DNA of 64,000 nt from Burkholderia gladioli (GCF_000959725.1 NZ_CP009323.1:3472001-3536000), one strand, 5' to 3'; positions 39,415-47,497 are shown, counted from the first letter of the stretch. A program made the numbers and translations. The notes: generated from the letters alone by a model not told the origin.

Positions 39415-39980
39415 CCCCCGACATCCTTGCGAGCGCGCTTCAGATTCCGCTTGAGCGCGCGACGCCGTGGGCCGATCCGCTTTCGGCCGCGATGGCGCTC
39501 TATGCGATCGACTCGCCGGCGCGCCAGGCTGCCTTTCTAGCGCAGTGCGGCCATGAGTGTGGCCGCTTCCTCTGGCTTCGCGAGATCTGGGGGCCGACGC
39601 CCGCCCAACGTGCGTATGACCCGCCGGCCGCAAAGGCGGCCGAGCTGGGCAACACGCAGCCAGGCGACGGGTTCCGTTACCGCGGCGGTGGCCTGCTGCA
39701 GATCACCGGCCGCTACAACTTCCGTGTCATGGGCCAGAAGATCGGCGTCGACCTGGAAGGCAACCCGGACCAGATAAGCTCGCCGTCGGTCGCCGTGCTC
39801 GCAGCGGCCCAGTTCTGGGCGGACAACGCGCTCAGCGCTTTCGCCGACACCGGCGATTTCCTCTCGATCAGCCGCGCAATCAACCTGGGCAATCCACGCT
39901 CAGTTGCCACGCCGAACGGCATGGCCGACCGCCTGGCGCTTTGGGATAGCTGTAAAGCTGCCCTCGGCGCCTCAACTTGA
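39411..39980 (+). CDS. Endolysin, glycoside hydrolase 19 type (189 aa)
   Basis: Chitinase-like muramidase fold. Residues 48-50 (His-Glu-Cys) hold the catalytic Glu49 in the place of the usual His-Glu-Ser; Tyr-Arg-Gly-Gly-Gly-Leu-Leu-Gln-Ile-Thr-Gly-Arg follows, a signature of GH19 endolysins. No signal peptide, so it needs a holin. Releases progeny by cutting peptidoglycan. Confidence 0.9.
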   Translation: MTPDILASALQIPLERATPWADPLSAAMALYAIDSPARQAAFLAQCGHECGRFLWLREIWGPTPAQRAYDPPAAKAAELGNTQPGDGFRYRGGGLLQITGRYNFRVMGQKIGVDLEGNPDQISSPSVAVLAAAQFWADNALSAFADTGDFLSISRAINLGNPRSVATPNGMADRLALWDSCKAALGAST

Positions 39981-40017
39981 CCCGCCGCGACTGCGGCATT
40001 TCTGGAGGTAGTTCCAC

Positions 40018-40320
40018 ATGAACCCGTGGATGAAGTTCCTTGCGGCCGTCCTGCTCTTCGGTGCATGGCTGGCGCTCGTGCTGCTGCATTTCGTGCCGGC
40101 GCAATCCCTGGTCGATGCGATCGGCTACACCCTGGCTGGCCTCGGCATCTACCACGCGACGACCGGCCCAGTTGCAAAGCCGATGATCGCAGCCCTGGTC
40201 GAAGGCGACGCCACCCCGACAATGGCCGCCGCATCCGTGGATACGGTACCGCGCGCCGAGGTGCAACCTGCGCCGGTTTCGGCTGCTCAGCAGGCGGCGC
40301 CGGCGCCGACGATCCAGTGA
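40018..40320 (+). CDS. Putative holin (100 aa)
   Basis: Two hydrophobic segments (about 6-28 and 34-52) and a soluble tail rich in Ala and Pro fit a small class II-like holin, which opens the membrane to let the endolysin out. Located between endolysin and lysis lipoproteins. Start after GGAGG. It overlaps the next gene by four bases. Confidence 0.65.
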   Translation: MNPWMKFLAAVLLFGAWLALVLLHFVPAQSLVDAIGYTLAGLGIYHATTGPVAKPMIAALVEGDATPTMAAASVDTVPRAEVQPAPVSAAQQAAPAPTIQ

Positions 40321-40649
40321 TCCGTCGCGCGTTTCTGCTCGCCGCGTGGCTGGCGCTGGCCGGCTGCTCGTCGCTCGAGTATGCCGGCATCGCACGCTAT
40401 GAGATCGGGCCCACCACCGACCCGGGCGGCACGCCGACAGGTTGCTGCGTGCTGCGAGTCTGGAACGGCAAGCAGATGGCCACCGTCGACGCCAAGTTCC
40501 AGCACACGTCGCCCGACACCTACAGCATCACGCTCCACGAGACCGACGTTCAGGCCTTCGCGGGGCAAGCCACCGCGGCGGCTGCCGCATCCGACGCCGT
40601 CGGCGCTGCCGCAACAGCGGCCGCTGCGGCACTGAAGACCCTCCCGTAA
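40317..40649 (+). CDS. Lysis-region lipoprotein 1 (110 aa)
   Basis: A GTG start overlapping the previous stop begins a signal peptide ending in a Leu-Ala-Gly-Cys lipobox at about residues 14-17. The mature part has two adjacent cysteines and an Ala-rich tail. Location after the holin fits a spanin or outer-membrane lysis protein, but it lacks the proline-rich composition of Rz1. Confidence 0.6.
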   Translation: MIRRAFLLAAWLALAGCSSLEYAGIARYEIGPTTDPGGTPTGCCVLRVWNGKQMATVDAKFQHTSPDTYSITLHETDVQAFAGQATAAAAASDAVGAAATAAAAALKTLP

Positions 40650-40661
40650 GGAAACCACCTC

Positions 40662-41105
40662 ATGAAGATGAAAATGCTGCTCGCGGCAGGCGTTGCCGCG
40701 TCCATGCTCCTGCTCGCCGCGTGCGGGACCGTTCCGAAACAGACGCCGGCACAGGTCGCGGCCAACGTCTGCCCGCTGCTGACCGCCGAGCTCGACACGC
40801 TGTCGACGGCCGGGCTGTTCACCGGGGGCGCTGCAGACACGCTGAACCAAAAGGTCGGGCCGGCCGTCGACGCCGTCTGCCAGGCCGGCGCGACGGTGAC
40901 GCAGGTCAACGTGCAGACGATCTCGTCGGCGGCCGCGCCGCTGCTGATCCAGATCGTGAAGGCTTCGAGCCTGCCGGCCGACCAGAAGACGACGGCGATC
41001 CTGGCGATCGGGACCGTGAAGGGGCTGATCGATACGGCCTTCCCGCCGGCGGTGGCCACCACGCCGGTCAGTTCGGCGTCCGCCGCCGCGAGCGCGCCGC
41101 AATGA
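40662..41105 (+). CDS. Lysis-region lipoprotein 2 (147 aa)
   Basis: A signal peptide ends in Leu-Ala-Ala-Cys-Gly (Cys near residue 21). The mature part is helical, Ala-rich, with two cysteines. Four-base overlap (ATGA) with the patatin-like gene shows translational coupling. Function unknown; possibly envelope disruption or exclusion. Confidence 0.6.
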   Translation: MKMKMLLAAGVAASMLLLAACGTVPKQTPAQVAANVCPLLTAELDTLSTAGLFTGGAADTLNQKVGPAVDAVCQAGATVTQVNVQTISSAAAPLLIQIVKASSLPADQKTTAILAIGTVKGLIDTAFPPAVATTPVSSASAAASAPQ

Positions 41106-41923
41106 AGCCGCTCCGTGTCGCGCTGAGCGGCTCGGGCTTCCGCCTCGGCGCGCACGTCGGCGCGCTGCAGGCGATCGTGGACGCGGGCTACACCGTCATC
41201 GAGATCGCCGGCACGTCCGGCGGTTCGATCGTCGCGGCGCTGTTCGCCGCCGGCGTGCCGCTTTCCGACATGCGCCGCCTGGCGATGGAAACCGACTGGT
41301 CGCCGATGATGCGCTTTTCGGCCTGGTCGATGCTGCGGCACCGGGCGCTGTGCAGTGGTGATCGTCTTCTGGCGTTCCTGACCGAGGTCACGGGCGGCCT
41401 CACGTTCGCGCAGCTCGACGTCGACCTGAAGGTCATCGCGTCCGACTTGCTGACCGAGCGGGAATTTCAGTTCTCGCGCGATCGCACGTCCGATGTGCCG
41501 ATTGCGCTGGCCGCGCGAGCCAGCGCATCGATCCCGTTCGTTTTCGCACCGGTCGAGGCTGGCGGCGCGCTGCTGGTCGATGGCGGCACGACCGACAACA
41601 TGCCGGTCAGCGACCTGGTCGTCGATCGGGTTCCGCGTTTCGGTGTCTTCCTGAGATCTGACGATAAGGATCTGCCGCCCGGGGTCAACTACGGGCTGCG
41701 CGTGCTGGCGCCTCGGATCATCGACCTGATGCTGGCGTCGAACGAAACTGCTCGGATGGCGGCGGACCGGCAGAGCGGGGCGACGATCGTCGACGTGCCG
41801 ACTGGCTATGCAAGCTCGTTCGACCGCGACATGGCGCTGGCCACGCGCCAGCGCCTCTACGACGACGGCTACTCGGTCGTCCGCACCGCTCTGGAAGTCC
41901 GCACCGCGGCATCGGCTTCCTGA
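41102..41923 (+). CDS. Patatin-like phospholipase (273 aa)
   Basis: Ser-Asp dyad lipase. The oxyanion region is Ser-Gly-Ser-Gly-Phe-Arg-Leu-Gly (9-16), the nucleophile is Ser39 in Gly-Thr-Ser-Gly-Gly, and the acid is Asp160 in Asp-Gly-Gly. No signal peptide. Coupled to the lipoprotein before it at the end of the late operon; could attack membrane lipids during lysis or act as a conversion gene. Its last 55 bases overlap the antisense gene at 41869-42123. Confidence 0.88.
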   Translation: MKPLRVALSGSGFRLGAHVGALQAIVDAGYTVIEIAGTSGGSIVAALFAAGVPLSDMRRLAMETDWSPMMRFSAWSMLRHRALCSGDRLLAFLTEVTGGLTFAQLDVDLKVIASDLLTEREFQFSRDRTSDVPIALAARASASIPFVFAPVEAGGALLVDGGTTDNMPVSDLVVDRVPRFGVFLRSDDKDLPPGVNYGLRVLAPRIIDLMLASNETARMAADRQSGATIVDVPTGYASSFDRDMALATRQRLYDDGYSVVRTALEVRTAASAS

Positions 41924-42123
41924 TCGGTCATGCCGTCGAGGCCGGGCGAGAGCGACCAGTAGACGCAGCCGTGCATAGGGTTGCCGCCGACGAGCGGTCG
42001 CCCAGGGTCTCGCAAGCATGTGCAATGGCATCCGGCGATGACATTGCCGGCCCAGTGCTCACAGCGCCAGCAGGAACCCTTCGTTCCTGGCGGCGGTGTC
42101 AACTTGATCATCGGGGCTGCCAC
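41869..42123 (-). CDS. Cys-rich phage protein under a LexA box (84 aa)
   Basis: Contains Cys-Trp-Arg-Cys-Glu-His-Trp, Gly-Cys-His-Cys-Thr-Cys and Gly-Cys-Val-Tyr-Trp, which should hold zinc. The GTG at 42123 has GAGGCGATC upstream; an ATG four codons later is possible. The start lies ten bases from the LexA box at 42134-42153. It runs opposite to the late operon at the prophage edge. SOS induction is likely; function unknown. Confidence 0.6.
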   Translation of the reverse strand: MAAPMIKLTPPPGTKGSCWRCEHWAGNVIAGCHCTCLRDPGRPLVGGNPMHGCVYWSLSPGLDGMTDQEADAAVRTSRAVRTTE

Positions 42124-42133
42124 GATCGCCTCG

Positions 42134-42153
42134 CACTGTATGGTTATACAGTG
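42134..42153. promoter_or_regulatory. LexA (SOS) box at prophage right end
   Basis: CACTGTATGGTTATACAGTG has CTG-N10-CAG with strong symmetry (42136-42151). It sits directly upstream of the minus-strand Cys-rich gene. Confidence 0.85.
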
Positions 42154-42184
42154 TACCAGTGATCGGCAGGGAGGCAGGAAAGCA

Positions 42185-42209
42185 AAAAGCCCGCACAGAG
42201 CGGGCTTTT
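42185..42209. terminator. Bidirectional terminator at the prophage right end
   Basis: AAAAGCCCGC (42185-42194) pairs with GCGGGCTTTT (42200-42209). Insulates the late operon and host genes. Confidence 0.85.
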
Positions 42210-42212
42210 ATC

Positions 42213-42242
42213 TTCCAAATTTTGGAACCTCAAGTTCCAAAA
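42213..42242. repeat. TTCCAAA repeats, possible integrase arm sites
   Basis: TTCCAAA-T-TTTGGAA (42213-42227) is a palindrome and TTCCAAAA recurs at 42235-42242. They lie between the last phage terminator and the tRNA end, where arm-type binding sites for integrase or excision factor would be. Confidence 0.35.
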
Positions 42243-42287
42243 CCTGTAACACGTCGGCTTGAATCTACCGCAAGTGCTTGAATTTGT

Positions 42288-42364
42288 TGGGGTGGCTGAT
42301 GGGACTCGAACCCACGACGACAGGAATCACAATCCTGGACTCTACCAACTGAGCTACAGCCACC
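42288..42364 (-). tRNA. tRNA-His (anticodon GTG), likely prophage attachment gene
   Basis: The minus strand folds into a cloverleaf with an 8-bp acceptor stem (extra G-1 paired to C73, the hallmark of tRNA-His), a GTG anticodon (plus-strand CAC at 42328-42330) in a TTGTGAT loop, a normal T-loop (GGTTCGAGTCC) and an encoded CCA (42288-42290). Its 3' end faces the phage, the usual attachment side for tyrosine integrases, so the attR core is expected within its 3' half. Confidence 0.93.
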
Positions 42365-42444
42365 ACTGTTTCGTTGCCGTTGTTTTGTTTCAGCAGCGAA
42401 GAACAAGATTATATGGACAGGTTTTCGCCTTGTCTAGTCCCTTT

Positions 42445-43461
42445 TTAAAAATTTTCTGCCGGGGCGGGTTCGAAGCGAGTTTCGAACGGCGCGCTCAGGT
42501 GCGCGCGCGCCTCGGCGAAGATCGCCGCGACGTCGCCGCGCGCCAGGCGCTTGCTGTCTGACAGCACCCGACGCCAGCCGCGCGCGCCGTGCACGCCGCG
42601 GTAGAGGCCGAGCGCGTGGCGCACGATTGCGCCCAGGTAGTTGCCGCGCGCGACTTCGTCGATGCAATAGGCGATCAGCCGATCCTCGATTTCCTCGCGC
42701 GTCGGCGCCGGGCCGGCGGCGCCGTAGAAACGCGCGTCGACCTCGGCCAGCACGAAGGGGTTGTGATAGGCCTCGCGGCCCAGCATCACGCCGTCGACGT
42801 GCTGCAGGTGCGTCTCGACTTCGTCCAGCGTGGTGATGCCGCCATTGATGAGGATCTCGAGATCGGGGAAATCCTGCTTGAGGCGGTAGGCGTAGTCGTA
42901 CTTGAGCGGCGGGATCTCGCGGTTTTCCTTCGGCGAGAGCCCCTTCAGGATCGCGTTGCGCGCATGGACGATGAATACCTCGCAGCCTGCTTCGGCGACC
43001 GTGCCGACGAAATCGCGCACGAACGCGTAATCCTCGACCGCGTCGACGCCGATCCGATGCTTGACCGTCACCGGGATCGACACGGCGTCGCGCATCGCCT
43101 TCACGCAATCGGCCACCAGCGCCGGTTCGTTCATCAGACAGGCGCCGAACGCGCCGCGCTGCACGCGCTCGGAAGGGCAGCCGCAGTTGAGGTTGATTTC
43201 GTCGTAACCCCAGTTCTCGCCTAGCCGGGCCGATTTCGCCAGGTCCTCGGGTTCGCTGCCGCCCAATTGCAGGGCGACCGGCGCCTCCTCGGGCGTGAAC
43301 GCGAGATGGCGCGCGACGTCGCCGTGCAGCAGGGCGCCGGTCGTCACCATTTCGGTATAGAGCCAGGTATGGCGCGAAATCGACCGGTGCAGCGACCGGC
43401 AATGACGGTCGGTCCAATCCATCATCGGTGCAACCGACAGGCGCCGAGGTGTAGCTTTCAT
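42445..43461 (-). CDS. dusA: tRNA-dihydrouridine synthase A
   Basis: FMN enzyme that reduces U20/U20a in the tRNA D-loop. Catalytic Cys95 lies in Asn-Cys-Gly-Cys-Pro-Ser; Ala-Pro-Met-Met-Asp-Trp-Thr-Asp at 11-18 binds FMN; His-Ala-Arg-Asn and Gly-Gly-Ile are in place. The ATG at 43461 gives 338 residues, the family length. Runs toward tRNA-His on the same strand. Confidence 0.95.
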   Translation of the reverse strand: MKATPRRLSVAPMMDWTDRHCRSLHRSISRHTWLYTEMVTTGALLHGDVARHLAFTPEEAPVALQLGGSEPEDLAKSARLGENWGYDEINLNCGCPSERVQRGAFGACLMNEPALVADCVKAMRDAVSIPVTVKHRIGVDAVEDYAFVRDFVGTVAEAGCEVFIVHARNAILKGLSPKENREIPPLKYDYAYRLKQDFPDLEILINGGITTLDEVETHLQHVDGVMLGREAYHNPFVLAEVDARFYGAAGPAPTREEIEDRLIAYCIDEVARGNYLGAIVRHALGLYRGVHGARGWRRVLSDSKRLARGDVAAIFAEARAHLSAPFETRFEPAPAENF

Positions 43462-43822
43462 TGAATCTTCCTGCTTTCCAACTGAATCCAGTCGAGTGAA
43501 TCGGGGTGGTGCGCGGCCGTGTATTGCTTTGCCGCCGGACGGGGTCTCGCGGTGGCTTATCGCGCAATGAGGCGCGAAGGCGACATTATAAGGCGACGAG
43601 AAAACGACGTTCCGAGCCGTTTCCAGCTCGTCGCGATGCGCTCGAATGTCCCGATGGCCCGACTCGAAACAGCACATCCCCCGAACCCCTGCACGCCCAA
43701 GCGAACTTCCGCGCCTCGAAATTGATTTCCCGCAAATTCTCGCGGAATAGGGCAAAGGATTTTGCGTGACTTGCCGCTATCCTTCATCACGTAGCTGACT
43801 TGCCTCGGCTGCTTTGAGTTTG

Positions 43823-43855
43823 GCCCGCTTCGTCAAAACCGAAGCGGGCTTTTTT
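43823..43855 (+). terminator. Intrinsic terminator without an upstream gene
   Basis: GCCCGCTTC (43823-43831) pairs with GAAGCGGGC (43841-43849) followed by six T residues. On the plus strand no coding gene precedes it for 2 kb. Confidence 0.75.
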
Positions 43856-43914
43856 ATGCGCGTCGTCAGGGTCGCCAGCGTCGTCTCGTACGCATGCCGG
43901 CGCCCGAAATGGTG

Positions 43915-43950
43915 AAAGCCCCGAACCGCGAAGCGGCCGGGGCTTTCTTT
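43915..43950. terminator. Second intrinsic terminator
   Basis: AAAGCCCCG (43915-43923) pairs with CGGGGCTTT (43938-43946), with an internal CCGC/GCGG hairpin. It may serve the HxlR-type gene on the minus strand, which ends at 44137. Confidence 0.7.
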
Positions 43951-44136
43951 GCGATCGATCCTTTGGCACGAGGAGACGACGCTCAGACAGTATAGGTGAC
44001 GTGCCAACGGCACCTCGCGTTTCGATTGTGCATATTTGTATCGATTGTTAATTCCTCGGATTTAATCCCCGCGCGGCGCTTGCCTGGCCAGCAGGGCAGC
44101 CCGATCGACGTCCCGATTGCCCGCGCGCAAAGCCGC

Positions 44137-44613
44137 TCAATGTGTCTCACCGACCGGCGTCAACTGCAGGCCCGGGCCCGGCAAGGGCTCGATTTCGCGC
44201 GGATCGAGCGGTTCCCCGCATTCCGAGCAGACCATCACCGGCTTGACGAGATGGCCGCAACTGCGATGCCGCAGCAGGACCGGCGGCCCCGCGCCTTCGT
44301 CCTTCCAGCGATCGCCCCAGGCGGTCAGCGCCAGCAGCACCGGGTACAGGTCGCGCCCCTTCTCGGAGAGCTTGTATTCATATCGCGGTGGGCGTTCCTG
44401 GTAGCGCAGCTTGACGAAGATGCCCTCGTCGACGAGCCGCGCCAGCCGCTCGGCCAGCACATGCCTGGTAACGCCGAGCTGGGCCTGGAAGGCATCGAAG
44501 CGCCGCACGCCGAAGAAGGCGTTGCGCAGCACCAGCATGGTCCAGCGATCGCCCAGCACGGCCAGTGTGCGCGCCACCGAGCACGGAATCTCGCCCACCT
44601 CGTCCCATTTCAT
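44137..44613 (-). CDS. HxlR-family regulator with C-terminal zinc ribbon (158 aa)
   Basis: A winged helix of the HxlR type (Cys-Ser-Val-Ala-Arg-Thr-Leu, Gly-Asp-Arg-Trp-Thr-Met-Leu-Val-Leu-Arg, Phe-Phe-Gly-Val-Arg-Arg-Phe-Asp). A C-terminal extension holds Cys-Gly-His and Cys-Ser-Glu-Cys, likely zinc binding, seen in the longer subset of the family. ATG at 44613 with GGAG upstream. Divergent from the thioesterase gene; the intergenic region has two GTTC-N7-GAAC sites. Confidence 0.85.
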   Translation of the reverse strand: MKWDEVGEIPCSVARTLAVLGDRWTMLVLRNAFFGVRRFDAFQAQLGVTRHVLAERLARLVDEGIFVKLRYQERPPRYEYKLSEKGRDLYPVLLALTAWGDRWKDEGAGPPVLLRHRSCGHLVKPVMVCSECGEPLDPREIEPLPGPGLQLTPVGETH

Positions 44614-44640
44614 ACCTGCTCCGATCGACTGCAAAAGTGA

Positions 44641-44655
44641 GTTCGATTATAGAAC
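44641..44655. promoter_or_regulatory. Candidate HxlR operator A
   Basis: GTTC-N7-GAAC between the divergent genes, 28 bases before the regulator start. The same pattern recurs at 44713-44727. Confidence 0.55.
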
Positions 44656-44712
44656 GGACACTCGAACCGGTAATCCCCGCGTTGACACTGCCAAACCTGC
44701 AAAGAATAATGC

Positions 44713-44727
44713 GTTCTGTTTTGGAAC
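44713..44727. promoter_or_regulatory. Candidate HxlR operator B
   Basis: GTTC-N7-GAAC, 72 bp from site A and 42 bases before the thioesterase start. Confidence 0.55.
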
Positions 44728-44769
44728 TAACTACGGCATTGTTCCCGCCGGACCACGAGGAGAAACGCC

Positions 44770-45207
44770 ATGAAACCGCTCGATTTTTCCGGTATCGACC
44801 TGCTGCGCGCCGCCCAGGCCGGGAATGTGCCCGCGCCGTCGATCACCGAGACGATGCCGATGCAGATCGATTCGGTCGAACTCGGTTATGTCCGGATGAC
44901 CGCGCGCGCCGACGAGCGGCACCTGAATCCGCTGGGCGGCGTGCATGGCGGCTTCGCGGCCACGGTGCTCGATTCGGTGACGGGTTGCGCGGTGCATTCG
45001 ATGCTCGACCAGGGCGTGGGTTACGGCACGGTCGACCTGCATGTGAAGATGCTGCGCCCGGTGCCGCGCGATGTCGAGCTGATCGCCGAGGGGCGCGTCA
45101 CGCATCTGTCGCGCACGCTCGGCGTCGCCGAAGGCACGATCAAGACGCCCGACGACAAGATCGTTGCCCAGGGTTCGGCAACCTGCTTCATCCAGCGTCC
45201 CGAATAA
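44770..45207 (+). CDS. PaaI-type hotdog thioesterase (145 aa)
   Basis: A hotdog fold with Asn-Pro-Leu-Gly-Gly-Val-His-Gly-Gly near residues 56-64 and a catalytic acid-region helix (Ala-Thr-Val-Leu-Asp-Ser). Such enzymes cut acyl-CoA thioesters, often aromatic ones. GAGGAG precedes the ATG. Divergent from the HxlR gene, its likely regulator. Confidence 0.85.
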   Translation: MKPLDFSGIDLLRAAQAGNVPAPSITETMPMQIDSVELGYVRMTARADERHLNPLGGVHGGFAATVLDSVTGCAVHSMLDQGVGYGTVDLHVKMLRPVPRDVELIAEGRVTHLSRTLGVAEGTIKTPDDKIVAQGSATCFIQRPE

Positions 45208-45309
45208 ACCCGCCGGCACGACGGGTGTCTCGCGTGTCTTCCGCTTGACTATACTTCGGGCATCTCGCGGCGCGTCCCGGCAGCCGCGGCCTTGATGAGC
45301 GGAGCGACG

Positions 45310-46185
45310 ATGCGTCTCGATGACGAAGCCGAAAGCCGGAATGTCGAGGACCGCCGCGGCGGCTTCGGGGGATCGGGGCGGGGCGCGACGATCGGCATCG
45401 GTACGATCGTGGTCGCGCTGGCTGCTTCCTACCTGTTCGGCATCGATCCGCGCGTCGTGCTGCAGGGCGCGGCAATGTTGCAAGGCCAGCAGGCGGGCCA
45501 GGCGCCGGCGCCTTCCAACCCGCAATCGAATGCCCGGCGCGACGACCCGCGCGCCATCTTCACCCGCAAGGTGCTCGGCAATATCGAACGCACCTGGTCG
45601 GGCATCTTCCCGAGTCAGCTCCATCGCGACTATTCCCCGCCCACGCTGGTGATGTTCGAGCACGCCACGCCGACCGCCTGCGGCACCGGCCAGACCGCGA
45701 TGGGGCCGTTCTACTGCCCGGCGGATCGCAAGGTCTATATCGATCTCGGTTTCTACGACGAACTGCGCCAGAAATTCGGCGCGGGCGGCGATTTCGCGCA
45801 GGCCTACGTGATCGCGCACGAGGTTGGCCACCATGTCCAGAAGCTGCTCGGCATCTCGGATCGCGTCGACGCGGCGCGCCAGCGGCTGACCGAGACGCAG
45901 GCGAACCGGCTGTCGGTGCGGCTCGAGCTGCAGGCCGACTGTTTCGCCGGCGTGTGGGCCTACAACGCGCAGCAGGCCAACCGGCAACTGATCGAGCCGG
46001 GCGAATTCGAACAGGGCCTGAAGACGGCCGCCGCGATCGGCGACGACACGCTGCAGCGCCGCAGCCAGGGTTATGTGGTGCCCGATGCCTTCACGCACGG
46101 CACCAGCGAGCAGCGCGTGGCCTGGCTGCGCCGCGGCATGCAACGCGGCGACGTGCGCGACTGCGATACCTTCGCCTCGCGCTGA
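45310..46185 (+). CDS. Neutral zinc metallopeptidase, YpfJ family (291 aa)
   Basis: His-Glu-Val-Gly-His at residues 170-174 is the zinc site. One membrane segment (about 25-45) follows a Gly-rich start, so the peptidase should lie in the periplasm. Family features Thr-Ala-Cys-Gly, Tyr-Cys-Pro-Ala-Asp and Leu-Gln-Ala-Asp-Cys-Phe-Ala-Gly are in place. Substrate unknown. ATG at 45310 follows GGAGCG. Confidence 0.88.
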   Translation: MRLDDEAESRNVEDRRGGFGGSGRGATIGIGTIVVALAASYLFGIDPRVVLQGAAMLQGQQAGQAPAPSNPQSNARRDDPRAIFTRKVLGNIERTWSGIFPSQLHRDYSPPTLVMFEHATPTACGTGQTAMGPFYCPADRKVYIDLGFYDELRQKFGAGGDFAQAYVIAHEVGHHVQKLLGISDRVDAARQRLTETQANRLSVRLELQADCFAGVWAYNAQQANRQLIEPGEFEQGLKTAAAIGDDTLQRRSQGYVVPDAFTHGTSEQRVAWLRRGMQRGDVRDCDTFASR

Positions 46186-46432
46186 GCCGCCGCGACGGCT
46201 GCCCTGGCCGGGCGGCCGGCGCCGCGGACGCCGTCGACGCATCGCGATCGACATCGATCGCGTCGCAACGTCGCTGGATGCGTGCCGCATGCGATAATCC
46301 GCGTTTCGCCGCGCATCCGGTGCAATCGGTGGCCGGCGCCGTCGGGCGCCTGGGCATCATCGCGCGCCGGGCCCCGGCAGGGCGGGCCGAGCGAGCCCGC
46401 CATCGACAACGAATCCGCACGCCGCGACGTAC

Positions 46433-47497
46433 ATGAACACGAACCGCTCCACCACCACCTCCTCCCCGGCGCTTGGCTGGGTGACGTTCGCGCTGATCGC
46501 GATCGTCGGGCTCTTTTACGTGAAGTGGTCGCCGTATTACCACCGCGCCTTCGTCGCGGCCGAGCATCATTCGATCGGGCAATCGATCCTGATGGGCAGC
46601 GCCGCCAGCGCGCCCTCGCCGTCGTGGCAGGCCGCGCTCGACTATGCCTGGGCCTACGGCAAGGCGATCTGGCAGGCGATGGTGCTGGGCCTACTGCTCG
46701 GCTCGGCGATCCAGGCGCTGCTGCCGGCCCGCGCAATCGCGCGCCTGCTGGGCCGTACCGGTTTCGGCAGCGTGTTGGCGGGCGGCCTGCTGTCCCTGCC
46801 GGGCATGATGTGCACCTGCTGCGCGGCGCCGGTGGTGGCCGGCCTGCGCGCGCGCCAGGCCTCGCCGGGCGGCGCGGTGGCGTTCTGGCTCGGCAACACG
46901 GTGCTGAACCCGGCCACGCTGGTGTTCATGGGTTTCGTGCTGGGCTGGCAATGGACGGCGCTGCGGATCGTGTTCGGCGTGGCGATGGTGTTCGGCATCG
47001 GCTACCTGCTGAACCGCCTGGCTGTCGGCGACGCGCGGCCGGTCGACGAGGCCACGCTGGCGCGACTGGCCGCCGGGCAGCAGGCCGAGGGCAATGCCTT
47101 CGTGCGTTGGATCAAGCTGCTGGCCCGCATGACGCTGCGCCTGATCCCGGAGTACATCGTGCTGGTGCTGCTGCTCGGCGCGGCGCGCGCCTGGCTGTTC
47201 CCGCACGTGGGCGCCGACGTCGGCAATGCGGTGCTGTGGATCGTCGCCTTCGCGCTGGCCGGGATGCTGTTCGTGATCCCGACCGCCGGCGAGGTGCCGA
47301 TCGTGCAGGCGATGCTGGCGCTCGGCGTGGGCGTCGGCCCGGCTGCGGCGCTGCTGATGACGCTGCCGCCCGTCAGCGTGCCCTCGCTGGCGATGCTGTG
47401 GCGCTCGTTCCCGGCACGTACGTTGCTGCTGGTCGCGGCGCTGGTGGTCGCCTTCGGCATCGCGGGCGGATTCGCGGCCGTGGCGCTCGGTTTCTGA
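46433..47497 (+). CDS. Membrane permease of the DUF318/UPF0718 type (354 aa)
   Basis: Eight or so hydrophobic segments in two halves, with a Met-Met-Cys-Thr-Cys-Cys-Ala-Ala-Pro-Val motif near residue 125 that is typical of this predicted-permease family; some relatives (ArsP-like) export organoarsenicals. A cysteine cluster at the pore suggests a thiol-binding substrate. The 247 bases before it hold nothing I recognise. Confidence 0.75.
   Translation: MNTNRSTTTSSPALGWVTFALIAIVGLFYVKWSPYYHRAFVAAEHHSIGQSILMGSAASAPSPSWQAALDYAWAYGKAIWQAMVLGLLLGSAIQALLPARAIARLLGRTGFGSVLAGGLLSLPGMMCTCCAAPVVAGLRARQASPGGAVAFWLGNTVLNPATLVFMGFVLGWQWTALRIVFGVAMVFGIGYLLNRLAVGDARPVDEATLARLAAGQQAEGNAFVRWIKLLARMTLRLIPEYIVLVLLLGAARAWLFPHVGADVGNAVLWIVAFALAGMLFVIPTAGEVPIVQAMLALGVGVGPAAALLMTLPPVSVPSLAMLWRSFPARTLLLVAALVVAFGIAGGFAAVALGF

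Larger units (their letters stand above)
1..42290. mobile_element. Prophage (lambda-type head, Mu-type contractile tail), left end outside window
   Basis: A continuous set of phage genes runs from the left edge to the 3' end of a tRNA-His gene: repressor/cro switch, replication and modification genes, late regulator, terminase, head, contractile tail, fibres and lysis. Head genes follow the lambda order (terminase small and GpA-type large subunits, gpW, portal B, S49 protease, decoration D, capsid E), whereas the tail follows the Mu order (DUF2635, sheath, tube, chaperone, tape measure, gpN, gpP, gp45, gp46, gp47, gp48). No integrase is visible, so the other end must lie left of base 1. All structural genes look open and intact. 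Confidence 0.95.
43462..44136. other. 675-bp intergenic region without a convincing gene
   Basis: Short open frames here lack ribosome binding sites and family features. Two intrinsic terminators, at 43823-43855 and 43915-43950, are the only clear signals; neither has an obvious gene upstream on the plus strand, which hints at one or two small RNAs. Confidence 0.4.

Noticed and set aside
42445..43461. dusA as the phage integration site
   Set aside because: dusA is a known integration target, but here it is intact and separated from the phage by tRNA-His, whose 3' end is the better junction.
43777..44013. Minus-strand frame between dusA and the HxlR gene
   Set aside because: Spans both terminators and has no ribosome binding site.
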